Shown here: piece after piece, positions 21,681-31,000 of the stretch
Layout: each line of letters begins with the position of its first letter
How positions within the stretch are numbered: the first letter of the stretch is position 1
Origin: an uncultured Caryophanales bacterium
Lineage (GTDB): Bacteria; Bacillota_I; Bacilli_A; RF39; UBA660
DNA length: 64,000 nucleotides
Assembly (NCBI GenBank): GCA_905206805.1
Contig: CAJLIR010000003.1
Span: 1-64,000 of the forward strand
Reading direction: 5' to 3'
Notes under the pieces: model-generated
Databases searched by the model: none
Told to the model about the DNA's origin: nothing
The model's input: only the letters and a program-made list of their open reading frames with translations
Made by a program: the position numbers and the translations under genes

Positions 21681-22457
21681 ATGGATACATTAAAAATAGG
21701 AAGTTTTAATACCAAAGATAATGCTACTAATAGAAAAGGTGGAATGCGAGAAGATGGTATTTCGAATGCTGATATTTTGGCTAGTCAAATAAAAGAAAAT
21801 GAATTTGATTTAATAGGAACACAAGAATTAACAATTAAATATGTAAATGAACTTGTTTCAAGATTAAAAGATTATAAATTTTATGGGAGTTATCGCTATG
21901 GAAACTTATTAACAAAAATACCATTTAATGAAAATAACAATATTATTACAAAGAAAAATGTTGTATTACAAAATACAATTTGGTTGCCTTGGATAGCTAA
22001 TAATTTTTCCGACTTCAAAGACTCAATAACTAAAATGTCAATAATGCCACGTATTGCAACTATTGTTGTTATAAAGAATCAAATAAATGAAGAAATATGT
22101 ATGATTAATACTCATTTAGATTATCAAATACCATCTATTCAAAAAAGACAATTACAAGCTTTAAAACAAATAATTGAAAAGTATTCTAACAAATATCCAA
22201 TAATATTAACTGGAGATTTCAATATGGAAATTACCGATCAAAATTTTAAAGATTTTATTTCAGATGTTAAAGATAAAAATTTAAAACGTGTAGAAATAAA
22301 TGAAAGTACTTGGTATGATAAAAATGGAAATGGTAAAACATTGGATCATATATTTTTACCTAATGACTGGGATATTCAAAATGCTGGTATTATAGATTTA
22401 AAAGATACATCAGATCATAAAGGAATTTTCGTAGAGACAAATGTAAAACATAAATAA
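21681..22457 (+). CDS. Endonuclease/exonuclease/phosphatase (EEP) family protein
   Basis: The 258-residue protein has EEP-fold motifs in order: GSFNTKDNAT near the start, the metal-binding glutamate in GTQEL, NTHLDYQ, the catalytic TGDFNME, and the C-terminal SDHKGIF. Members act on nucleic acids, phosphoinositides or sphingomyelin, and the substrate cannot be assigned. There is no signal peptide or membrane segment, so it is predicted to be cytoplasmic. It has its own strong promoter and ends before a 17-bp hairpin. It looks intact, although its left neighbour is a pseudogene. Confidence 0.85.
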   Translation: MDTLKIGSFNTKDNATNRKGGMREDGISNADILASQIKENEFDLIGTQELTIKYVNELVSRLKDYKFYGSYRYGNLLTKIPFNENNNIITKKNVVLQNTIWLPWIANNFSDFKDSITKMSIMPRIATIVVIKNQINEEICMINTHLDYQIPSIQKRQLQALKQIIEKYSNKYPIILTGDFNMEITDQNFKDFISDVKDKNLKRVEINESTWYDKNGNGKTLDHIFLPNDWDIQNAGIIDLKDTSDHKGIFVETNVKHK

Positions 22458-22484
22458 GTTTGAATATAAAACTAGTCTTCAATT

Positions 22485-22527
22485 GATATGAACCCCGTTT
22501 CTTGGACATAGAAACGGGGTTCATATC
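22485..22527. terminator. Long perfect hairpin after the EEP gene
   Basis: GATATGAACCCCGTTTC (22485-22501) and its exact complement (22511-22527) form a 17-bp perfect stem around a 9-nt loop. There is no T-run, and the stem is much richer in GC than the surroundings. It probably stops or stabilises transcripts, but it may be a relic of a mobile element. Confidence 0.6.
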
Positions 22528-22654
22528 AGATTTACACTTACCAACACTATTTATAATAAAACCATATAAATAAATTTGTAACTTAGTTAGTATATGGTTA
22601 AATATTATAATATAGTTGGTTAATAAATAATTTTTATATAAGGAGCATTTTAAT

Positions 22655-23773
22655 ATGAAATATGATAAATCAGAAGAGAAAGAAAAGTTAGAAAAAACAA
22701 ATGAAGAATTAATTAAATTTATGAAAGAATATCCTAAAAAAATTATATCATTAACTGCAATTGGAAATTCAATTAGTGATGGATATTCTATGTCAGAACC
22801 TGGGAGATTACTTTTAGATAGAAATTTAGGATTAATAGAAATTGGTAAAAAAAATGATGTCATAGTTAGAAAATATCAACTTTCTAGAAGTGAAAATAAT
22901 AATTCATTGGCAGTAGCAAATTGGATCCGTAATAATTGTACCGAACAAGATTCTTATAATTGGAACATAGAAGATTATAAACGGGCTATAAAAAATGGTA
23001 ATACTTTACTGACAGAAGAAGAAATAGAAAAGTATTTATCAAATGGCAGTAATAAAAAAATACAAGATGTAATATTGAAATCAAAACAAGAAGAAGCTAA
23101 TATCGTTATTTTAAATTTAGGTACAGGGTCATTTTTAGATATTTTAACAAGGCATGGAAGTTTAACAATACCTAGTATTTTTGGTTCATTACAAAGAGAT
23201 ATAATGGGAATATCTCAAATTTTAGAATTAATACAAAATAGTAATAGAGAAAATAAACAGCATACACAAGTATATTTATGTGGCGCACCTAGAGTGATGA
23301 ATACAGTAATAACTGATTTGACAATGAATACCTCTATAAAAAAAATAGGTAAAGAATATGCTAATGTTACGTACGTTCCATCATTTCCAAGACAAGCTTT
23401 TTATAAAACAGAAAATGGATTAATTTTACCTGATCCACATTATAATCATGCTGAATATTATCATTTTTTAAATGAAATTGAAAAAAATATTATAAATAGT
23501 TATTTAGTTAGAGATTTAATGATAGATATGGATAATATGTTGTATCAGTTAAGTAGAGAAAATGATATCAAAGGTGCAAGTAATAATAGTGATGATGCAT
23601 TAGATATTATAAAGAGTATTGCAAAAAAATATGAAAATAAAGATGGTGATTATAATTATTTTCTTGAACTATCAAAAGTATATATTAAAAATAGATATCC
23701 GTTTGATTTCTACAGACTTTCACCTAAAAAAAATATTGGTAATAGTATAGATAACTTGAAGAAAAAAAGATAA
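22655..23773 (+). CDS. SGNH/GDSL-hydrolase-like protein
   Basis: The 372-residue protein shows TAIGNSISDGYS, which resembles the block I serine motif of SGNH hydrolases. It also has NLGTGSFLD in the middle and DPHYNHAEYYHFL, which fits the D-x-x-H block V. Such enzymes are esterases or lipases acting on many acyl substrates. There is no signal peptide, and the N-terminus is charged and probably coiled. The ATG at 22655 follows AAGGAGC. Assignment is moderate because block III is weak. Confidence 0.65.
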   Translation: MKYDKSEEKEKLEKTNEELIKFMKEYPKKIISLTAIGNSISDGYSMSEPGRLLLDRNLGLIEIGKKNDVIVRKYQLSRSENNNSLAVANWIRNNCTEQDSYNWNIEDYKRAIKNGNTLLTEEEIEKYLSNGSNKKIQDVILKSKQEEANIVILNLGTGSFLDILTRHGSLTIPSIFGSLQRDIMGISQILELIQNSNRENKQHTQVYLCGAPRVMNTVITDLTMNTSIKKIGKEYANVTYVPSFPRQAFYKTENGLILPDPHYNHAEYYHFLNEIEKNIINSYLVRDLMIDMDNMLYQLSRENDIKGASNNSDDALDIIKSIAKKYENKDGDYNYFLELSKVYIKNRYPFDFYRLSPKKNIGNSIDNLKKKR

Positions 23774-23881
23774 TAACATTAAAAATAATGGAAAAAAATC
23801 ATTATATTAAAGATAAAATAAATTATATTTCTTTTAAACTTAGAACATTTTTTATAAAAAAATCATTAATTATTATAAAAA

Positions 23882-24044
23882 ATATATAAAAACTTTATAA
23901 TCACAAATTTAATTACTATTTTCAATAATCTTACTTTATACTTTAGTTTTAACTTATAAAAAAACACTTGTGAATCAATTATATGATGAGTTAAAAATTT
24001 TATTTTCAAATAATCATGTTGAATATTTTGTTTTATTTATATAA
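23882..24044 (+). pseudogene. uvrB: Decayed 5' fragment of uvrB (oldest copy)
   Basis: From 23940 the frame reads [30 protein letters not shown]. This aligns with Uvr[31 protein letters not shown] over more than 30 residues. Just upstream, another frame (K-N-F-I-I-T-N-L-I) aligns with the KTFTIANVI stretch. The two frames are separated by a 7-bp duplication of ACTTTA(T/G). The similarity ends just where the cleaner fragment at 24922-25188 ends. The surrounding 23774-24200 holds no intact gene. It is best read as the original or an early 5' end of uvrB left behind by an integration event. Confidence 0.8.
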
Positions 24045-24200
24045 ATATACTAAAAAGATTTTTAAGATTTATTTAATATCTCTAAAATAACATAAATAAA
24101 ACTATATAAAATTATAAATGATAAAATAAATTTGTGTACAAAAACTAAAAAAAATGTTACTATATATACTATAATGTTATATAGGAATGGAGATTAGAAT

Positions 24201-24602
24201 ATGGCAACATTAAACTTGCAAAGCGGTTATATTGCCGACGCAATAATAGAAACAAAGAAAAACAGATTTAATGAAAATTTTACAACAATGGGTGAAGTTA
24301 ATATTGTTAAACAAGTGGTTGAAAGAAGAATTCAAGAAGAAAATTTAAAAGTTCAAATTACTAATGGTTTTTTTGACAATTATTTTAATATCATAAATGG
24401 AGTAATTACTAAAAATGATAAAGAATTTCAAACTTTAAAGATTTTTATATCAGGAAGTAATATTCGTGAAACAAATAAAATTCGTGAAACAATTTATGAT
24501 GAAAATTTAATTTGTTTATGTCTTTGTGAAATTAAAAATAATCAACTTAAACTTAATAATGTAAAAAATAAATATAAAATACACAAGTTCAACTTGCGAT
24601 AG
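24201..24602 (+). CDS. Hypothetical protein of the element remnant
   Basis: I do not recognise this 133-residue protein. It is soluble, mixed alpha/beta in composition, and has no signal peptide. Directly after its stop, another frame stays open to about 24779 with a cysteine-containing stretch (CYGLLRGEHVNDCSKW). The gene may therefore once have been longer and been broken by a frameshift. An ATG with AATGGAGA upstream supports the start. It is the only gene left between the two broken uvrB 5' ends. Confidence 0.5.
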   Translation: MATLNLQSGYIADAIIETKKNRFNENFTTMGEVNIVKQVVERRIQEENLKVQITNGFFDNYFNIINGVITKNDKEFQTLKIFISGSNIRETNKIRETIYDENLICLCLCEIKNNQLKLNNVKNKYKIHKFNLR

Positions 24603-24730
24603 CTTATGCTATGGTTTATTACGTGGAGAACATGTAAATGATTGTAGTAAATGGACTCATAATTTAGAAAAAATAATAAAACAATTGAAATATAAGATTG
24701 TTGTAGAAAGATTTTTTTATAAGTATAACA

Positions 24731-24840
24731 ATAAAACAGGAAGTTTGTGCTTCCTTGTTTTACTTTCAAATAAGTGTTAAAATTATTACTAGAAAATATT
24801 TAATTTTACTTTGTTATATTTATTAATTTGTAATTCAGAC
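24731..24840 (+). repeat. Degenerate copy of the ICE right end
   Basis: The stretch aligns by eye with 61621-61740. Both have a terminator hairpin ending CTT.CCTTGTTTTA, then AGTGTTAAAAT, then TTACT.GAAAA.ATTTA.TTTTACTT.GTT. The order and spacing are kept, so the two are homologous element ends. Positions 24841-24900 to its right show nothing but AT-rich DNA before the uvrB fragment. Confidence 0.75.
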
Positions 24841-24921
24841 TCACTTATTTGTGTATCTATAAAATTTTATTAGTATATTAAATCTTAGAATACAAATTAA
24901 TATTTATGTAAGGAGGAATTT

Positions 24922-25188
24922 ATGTTTGAATTAGTATCAAAATTTAAACCAAATGGTGATCAACCAGAAGCAATAGATGCACTAGTTAATGGAATAAATG
25001 AGGGAAAAAAACATCAGGTTTTACTAGGTGCCACTGGAACAGGAAAAACATTTACAATCGCAAATGTGATTGCTAATGTTAATAAACCAACACTAGTTTT
25101 GGCTCATAATAAAACTCTTGCCGGTCAATTATACGGTGAATTAAAAGAATTATTTCCAAATAACCATGTTGAATACTTTGTCTCATAG
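24922..25188 (+). pseudogene. uvrB: Truncated uvrB, first 88 codons
   Basis: The frame encodes the UvrB N-terminus with [10 protein letters not shown], the Walker A GATGTGKT and [17 protein letters not shown]. It then stops just after YFVS, before the beta-hairpin sequence [11 protein letters not shown] good AGGAGG site precedes the ATG. It is similar in protein to the first residues of the intact uvrB at 61863 but clearly diverged in DNA, so it is not a recent duplication. It is the left half of uvrB as cut by the present ICE. Any product would be a non-functional 88-residue fragment. Confidence 0.92.
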
Positions 25189-25228
25189 TATAGTAACCAC
25201 TCGAAAACCCTTTTATTTCAAGACTTTT

Positions 25229-25276
25229 AGTTTTATTTAGTCCCTCGAAAATACCAAAAAAAGACTAAATAAAACT
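25229..25276. repeat. Inverted repeat at the ICE left end
   Basis: AGTTTTATTTAGTC (25229-25242) and its exact complement (25263-25276) form a 14-bp inverted repeat. The TTATTTAGTC core recurs at the right end at 61712-61731. These are likely integrase arm-type binding sites. Confidence 0.7.
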
Positions 25277-25291
25277 AAATAATAAAATGTA

Positions 25292-25316
25292 AATTTGTGG
25301 CTGAAATTCGTATCCA
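25292..25316 (+). repeat. 25-bp direct repeat, ICE left copy
   Basis: This segment, containing GGCTGAAATTCGTATCCA, is identical over 25 bases to 61732-61756. Together the pair marks the subterminal ends of the element, about 110 bases inside the left junction. Confidence 0.9.
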
Positions 25317-25342
25317 TTCGTGTCCACTATAAATATATATCT

Positions 25343-25370
25343 AAACTGATTTATTTAATCAGTTTTTTTT
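25343..25370 (+). terminator. Terminator at the ICE left end
   Basis: AAACTGATT and AATCAGTTT form a 9-bp stem with a 5-nt loop and are followed by a T-run. It should block read-through from the chromosome into parA. Confidence 0.85.
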
Positions 25371-25424
25371 GTGTTTACTTTGCTGCGTAGAGATAGCGTG
25401 GCAGATTAGAAAGGAGGAAAGTAA

Positions 25425-26255
25425 ATGAATAATTGCAAGGTAATAGCTGTTACCAATCAAAAGGGTGGAGTTGGAAAAACAACAACTACATTAAGTTTAG
25501 GTGTTGCTTTATCAAAACTTGGTAAAAAAGTTTTATTAGTAGATGCTGATCCACAGGGTGATCTGACAACTTACATGGGATGGTATAATCAATATGATAT
25601 TCCAGTTACAATTTCTGAATTAATGGAATATGAAATAAATGATAAATCAATAAATTCTAAAGATGCTATATTACATCATAAAGAAAATATTGATTTAATT
25701 CCATCTAACCTAGATTTTTCTACAATGGAAATGAAATTGATAAATGCAATGAGTAGAGAACATACTATGAGAAGATGTTTAGCAGACTTAAAAAAGAGTT
25801 ATGACTATATTATAATTGATTGTATGCCATCACTTGGTATGATTACAGTAAATGCTTTAGCAAGTGCAGATAGAGTAATAATACCTGTTCAAGCACATTA
25901 TCTAGCATTAAAAGGGATGGGAAATTTATTATCTACTATTTCAAGTGTAAGAAAACACTTAAATCCTGATTTGCAAGTTGGTGGAGTTCTTTTAACTTTA
26001 GTAGATAATAGAACTAATTTAGCAAAGGAAATAAAAGAAGAATTAGTTGCAAACTATGGTAATTTAGTTAAAATATTTAATACTCAAATACCTATTGCAA
26101 TAAAAGCGGCAGAATCAGCTTCACAGGGTAAAAGTATATTCAGCTATGATAAAAATAGTAAAGTTGCAGAAGCATATTCTTCATTTGCTAAAGAGTTAAT
26201 AAAAGATGAAAGAAATAAAACAAAAGATGCATCTTCCAGAGATGACAGTAGATGA
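25425..26255 (+). CDS. parA: ParA-family partition ATPase of the ICE
   Basis: The 276-residue protein has the deviant Walker A KGGVGKTTT near residue 13, VLLVDADPQGDLT, and a DCMPSLG motif. It belongs to the ParA/Soj/MinD class that positions DNA by ATP-dependent nucleoid binding. With the overlapping ParB-like gene it probably stabilises the excised circular form. The ATG follows AGAAAGGAGG. The last 50 bases overlap the next gene in another frame. Confidence 0.93.
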   Translation: MNNCKVIAVTNQKGGVGKTTTTLSLGVALSKLGKKVLLVDADPQGDLTTYMGWYNQYDIPVTISELMEYEINDKSINSKDAILHHKENIDLIPSNLDFSTMEMKLINAMSREHTMRRCLADLKKSYDYIIIDCMPSLGMITVNALASADRVIIPVQAHYLALKGMGNLLSTISSVRKHLNPDLQVGGVLLTLVDNRTNLAKEIKEELVANYGNLVKIFNTQIPIAIKAAESASQGKSIFSYDKNSKVAEAYSSFAKELIKDERNKTKDASSRDDSR

Positions 26256-27159
26256 TTTCTTTACTACACAAGAAGAAAGAGATTTAAAAAGTAAAGAACA
26301 CATTGAAATGATTAATATTAATGATATATCAGATTTTCCTAATCATCCTTTTAAAGTTACAGTAAATGAAGATATGTTAAATATGAGTAAGAGTATTGAA
26401 AAATATGGAGTGCTAGTACCGGTTTTAGTTAGACCAAAAGGAAATGGTAAATATGAAATGATTTCAGGACATAGAAGAAAGAAAGCGTCAGAACTAGCAA
26501 ATAAAGAAACAATACCGTGTATTATTAGAGAACTAAATGATGATGAAGCAACAATTTTTATGGTTGATAGTAATATGCAAAGAGAACTTATACTCCCAAG
26601 TGAAAGAGCATTTTCCTATAAACTTAAAATGGATGCTTTAAATCATCAAGGAAAGAGAAATGATTTAACTTTGTGCCAAGATGGCAGGAAGTTGTCTACT
26701 GCTGAAATAATTGGTAAGAAACTCGGTGATAGTGAAAGACAAGTTTTTAGATTTATAAGATTAACTAATTTGATACCTGAATTGTTAAAAATGGTAGATA
26801 ATGATAAACAAAACATATCACCAAGTATTGCCTTAAGTCCAGCTGTAGAATTATCATTTCTAACAATTAGTGAGCAAAAATTATTATTAGAATGTATGGA
26901 ATCTTTAGATTGTACTCCATCAGTATCTCAAGCAATTAAATTAAGAAAATTAAGTGAAAAAGGAAATTTAAACTTAGAAAGAATTGAAAGCTTGATGGGG
27001 CAAGAAAAACCAAATCAAATAGAAAAATATAAATTTAGTGCTGTTAAACTACGAAAAATACTACCAAAAAATTTAAACAATGAACAAATCGAAGATTATG
27101 TTGTTAAAGCAATAGAATTTTATAACAAATATCAACGCAAAAAAATTCAAGAAAGATAA
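26206..27159 (+). CDS. parB: ParB-like partition protein of the ICE
   Basis: The protein has a ParB N-terminal domain (INDISDFPNHPFKV, SIEKYGVLVPVLVRP, ISGHRRKKA) followed by a helix-turn-helix (GKKLGDSERQVFRFIRL). The C-terminal half is ICE-specific. GHRRKKA replaces the usual GERR of chromosomal ParB, which is normal for ICE and plasmid forms. The start lies inside parA; the ATG at 26227 is an equally plausible start. It is unlikely to be the partner of the chromosomal parS array. Confidence 0.88.
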   Translation: MKEIKQKMHLPEMTVDDFFTTQEERDLKSKEHIEMININDISDFPNHPFKVTVNEDMLNMSKSIEKYGVLVPVLVRPKGNGKYEMISGHRRKKASELANKETIPCIIRELNDDEATIFMVDSNMQRELILPSERAFSYKLKMDALNHQGKRNDLTLCQDGRKLSTAEIIGKKLGDSERQVFRFIRLTNLIPELLKMVDNDKQNISPSIALSPAVELSFLTISEQKLLLECMESLDCTPSVSQAIKLRKLSEKGNLNLERIESLMGQEKPNQIEKYKFSAVKLRKILPKNLNNEQIEDYVVKAIEFYNKYQRKKIQER

Positions 27160-27336
27160 GGGATGGGAGTATTAGTTCCTAAAAAAATCCCTCTTTACAA
27201 AACTCCCTAATATATACTAACTATAAATACTAACTGAAATAATATATTATGTAGTATAATAATTATAGAAGTATTATAAACTTGCAATTTAGAAAAATGT
27301 ATGTTAGAGTTTTGGCAAAGAAGGGAGAAATCTTTT

Positions 27337-27999
27337 ATGAAAAAAATTTTATGTAGTTTAGTAGCAGTATTATGTCTTTATTCTATAATTCAACTTGGTA
27401 AAGCATTTAGTAGTGATATACCAAATTTTGATGAGGAGAATAAAGTTGTTTCAGAAGAAACAGAAAATAAAGAATCAGAAGCTATTTCTGATTTAGAAGA
27501 AGATCAAGCATTATCAGAAAAAGGAAATGCTGAATCAAAAGAACAAAAACAAGAAGAAAATAATAATCAAAGTAACTCCAAAGAACCAGAAATAATTAAC
27601 AATACAGATGATAATTCCAAAAATGAAAAAATTATTAAGGAAGAACCACAAACACCAACTGAGCAACCAAAAGTTCCAGATAACGTTCCACCAGTAGAAA
27701 AAGAAACTCCAAAAGAGATTCCAGTAGTAGAACAGCCAAAGACAGCGTGGGAAGAATTAGGAATAAGTGAGGATGAATATTATCGTTCACCTGTATGGAA
27801 ATGGCAAGAAGTTATGTTTGGAATTTATCTTTCAGGTGATAATTATTGTTCAAATTCAACAGAGTGTCGTGAAAAATGTGTAGCTTATGGTGATTCATAT
27901 ATTTCTGAGCATACAGGAACTTATCGTTGTACAACAGTTAATTCCTATTCAGGTGATTATTTAGGAGAAGATTTTGATTATAAATTATTACAACCTTAA
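27337..27999 (+). CDS. Secreted or anchored protein with acidic disordered stalk
   Basis: A signal-type N-terminus MKKILCSLVAVLCLYS is followed by about 120 residues rich in E, K, N, P and Q. A compact C-terminal part of about 75 residues contains four cysteines (NYCSNSTECREKCV and TYRC). I do not recognise the C-terminal domain; two disulfides are possible outside the cell. The ATG at 27337 follows AAGGGAG, so the frame upstream is probably untranslated. It precedes the adhesin gene and may function with it at the surface. Confidence 0.75.
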   Translation: MKKILCSLVAVLCLYSIIQLGKAFSSDIPNFDEENKVVSEETENKESEAISDLEEDQALSEKGNAESKEQKQEENNNQSNSKEPEIINNTDDNSKNEKIIKEEPQTPTEQPKVPDNVPPVEKETPKEIPVVEQPKTAWEELGISEDEYYRSPVWKWQEVMFGIYLSGDNYCSNSTECREKCVAYGDSYISEHTGTYRCTTVNSYSGDYLGEDFDYKLLQP

Positions 28000-28034
28000 T
28001 GGTTGTTTTTTTTATGAAATTAAGGAGGAACAAA

Positions 28035-31000
28035 ATGTCAAAAAAATTAATATTATTTATAGCATTTTTAATTACAAGTTTTGTTAGTATAGTTAATATT
28101 ACTCCTGTTAATGCTGAAGAATATACAGGACAAGCCATTTGGCCTAGTGAATTTATTTCAAATGTTTACATAAAAAAAGTAAAACCAGATGGTAGTGGCA
28201 AATATCAACAAGGAAGATTTATGAGAAGAAGTGAAGACAATGCTTTTGTCTATTGCTTACAACCATTTGCCGATATAGATAATAATTTGCCATACTATAA
28301 CATAGCAAGAAGTGATTATGCAGTATATTTGAATATGACAGAAGAACAATGGGATAAAATATCTTTAATTGCTTATTATGGTTATGGGTATGGAAATCAT
28401 CAAGAACATAAGTGGTATGCAATAACACAAGTAATGATCTGGAGAGTAGCTGATCCAACAACTGACTTTTATTTCACTAATACCTTAAATGGAACAAGAA
28501 ATGATAGTTTGTTTGTAAGTGAAATAGAAGAAATACAAAATTTGGTTAATAATCATTATAGAATTCCTAAATTCAGTAGTCAAAAAATTAGTATTCCACT
28601 AGGACAATCAATAACTATAAATGATTCAAATAATATTTTAAATGAATTTACAATATCAAAAACATCAAATGTAAGTGCTAGTGTAAATGGAAATAATTTA
28701 ACTATCACAGCTACAGGAATTGGGAACGGATATATACAACTAAAAAAACAAGATTCAATATATACAACACCACCAATAGCATATTTTAGCAATCACTCAC
28801 AAAATGTAATGAGAGTAGGTTCTTTTGATCCTATTGTAGTTGATTTAAAATTAGAAGTTATGGGTGGAAAAGTTGAAATTCAAAAAGTGGATTCAAAAAC
28901 TCTATTAAATAAAGCTCAAGGAAACGCTACATTAAAAGGAGCTGTTTATGGTGTTTTTAAAATGGATGGTACTAAAATTGCAGAATTAATAACTGATTCT
29001 AATGGATATGCAAAGAGTGATTATTTATCTAGCGTTGGAAAATTATATATTCAAGAGTTAAAAGCTAGTGAAGGATATAAATTAGATCCAAATAAATATG
29101 AAATTGAAATTAGTGAAACTAACTTAGAACCATCTATCCAAGTTAAAGAAGAAATAATCGAAGGAAAAATTAAAATATCAAAATATGATAGTGAAACTAA
29201 CGCTTGTAAAGCTCAAGGGGAAGCTTCGTTAATAGGGGCAAAATATCAAGTGATTAATTCAAATGGTGAAGTTGTAGATACTCTAACAATAGGTGAAGAT
29301 TGTACAGCAGTATCTAAGAATCTACCTTACGGAAACTATAAAATTGTTGAAACTGATAGTTCTAAGGGTTATTTAATTGATAATAATTCTTACAATGTAT
29401 TTATAAATTCAGAAACAACTTTTAATGTTATCTCAAAAGAGGATGTTATAAAAGGGAAAATTAAAATATCAAAATATGATAGTGAAAATAATTTTTGTAA
29501 AGCTCAAGGTAGTGCAACATTAAAAGGAGCAATATATGAAATATTTGATATAAGAGGTAATTTAGTAGATACATTAACTATTGGAGAAGATTGCACAGCA
29601 CTATCTAAGAACCTACCTTACGGAAACTATAAAATAAAAGAAAAATATTCATCAAAAGGATATTTATTAGATGTCAATATTTATAATGCAAATATAACTG
29701 AAAATAAAATAATAGATATTGTTTCAAAAGAAGATGTTATTAAAAATCGTATAAGTATCTTAAAACAATATGATTATGTAGATGGTACAACTCAATTTTT
29801 AAATGCTGAAGCAAATGTAACCTTTGAAATTTATGCTGAGGATGGTTCTAAATATGCTAGCATTACAACAGATAAAAACGGATACGCAAGTTTGGAAATC
29901 CCTTATGGCACTTGGAAATTTCATCAAGTTAATACCACAAGTGGTTATGAAAAAATTTATGATTTTTATATAACTATAGATGAAAATAGTGAAAAAGAAC
30001 ACTATTACAATATTTTAAATAATGCTTTAAGTGCATATTTGCAAATTTTAAAATTAGATACAGAAACGGGTAATAAAATAGAGTTATCAGATACCACTTT
30101 TAAAATTTTAAATCTTGATACTAACCAATATGTTTCACAGTATGTTGGTGGTAAAGTAATTAGTGAATTCAAAACTGATGAAAATGGAATTGTTATAACA
30201 CCGTTAAAATTATCAAGTGGTAATTATAAAATAATCGAAATAAGAAGTCCAAAGGGATATTTAATCAATAAAGAAGGATTAACATTTACTATTGGAAATG
30301 ATACTCATTTTAATTATACAACTTATGGTTCATTTGTAACTGTAGAATACAAAAATAGTCCTATAAAAGGGCAAATTGAAATAATCAAAAAAGGTGAATC
30401 TTTTGTAATAGATAAGGGAACTTACACATATAAAGATATTTTGTTAGATGGAATAATATATAATATATATGCAGCAGAAGATATTAAATCATCTGATGGA
30501 AAATATATTTATTATAATAAAAATGACCTTGTTGATACTATTACAACTGATAAAAACGGATATGGTATAAGCAAAAAGCTTCCACTTGGAAAATATTATT
30601 TAATAGAAGTTAAAACGAAAGATGATTATGTTTTAGATTCAAGTAAATATTATTTTGAATTAACTGAAAAAAATAATACAACGCCAATAGTTTTTGAATT
30701 ATTTGAAGGTTTTAATTATTTGAAAAAAGGTAATTTAAAATTTACAAAAACAGATTTAGTGTCAGATGAAGGATTACCAAATACATTGATAGAAATTTAT
30801 AATGATAAAGATGAATTAATATTTACAGGTAGAACGGATGAAAACGGAAAAATTATTATTGAAAATATTCCACTTGGAAAATATTATATTCTTGAAAAAG
30901 AAGCACCCGAAGGGTATTTAATAAATCCAGATAAGATGTATTTTGAAATAACTGAAAATGGACAAGTAGTAAAAGCCAATATGAAAGACAAAATAATAAC

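Larger units (their letters stand above)
24032..25181 (+). mobile_element. Remnant of an earlier uvrB-integrating element
   Basis: The segment lies between two successive broken uvrB 5' ends. It contains one small gene (24201-24602), a stretch at about 24731-24840 that resembles the right end of the present ICE, and a uvrB 5' replacement. No integrase or transfer gene remains. It is either the stump of an older ICE or a small satellite mobilised in trans by uvrB-specific integrases. Boundaries are inferred from the uvrB fragments. Confidence 0.6.

Noticed and set aside
24922..25188. Recent duplication of uvrB
   Set aside because: The DNA of the two 5' ends is too diverged for a recent copy, and the truncation coincides with the ICE junction.
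26206..27159. ICE ParB as the partner of the chromosomal parS array
   Set aside because: It has the plasmid/ICE-type GHRRKKA motif and a divergent helix-turn-helix; no parS-like site was noticed near its gene.
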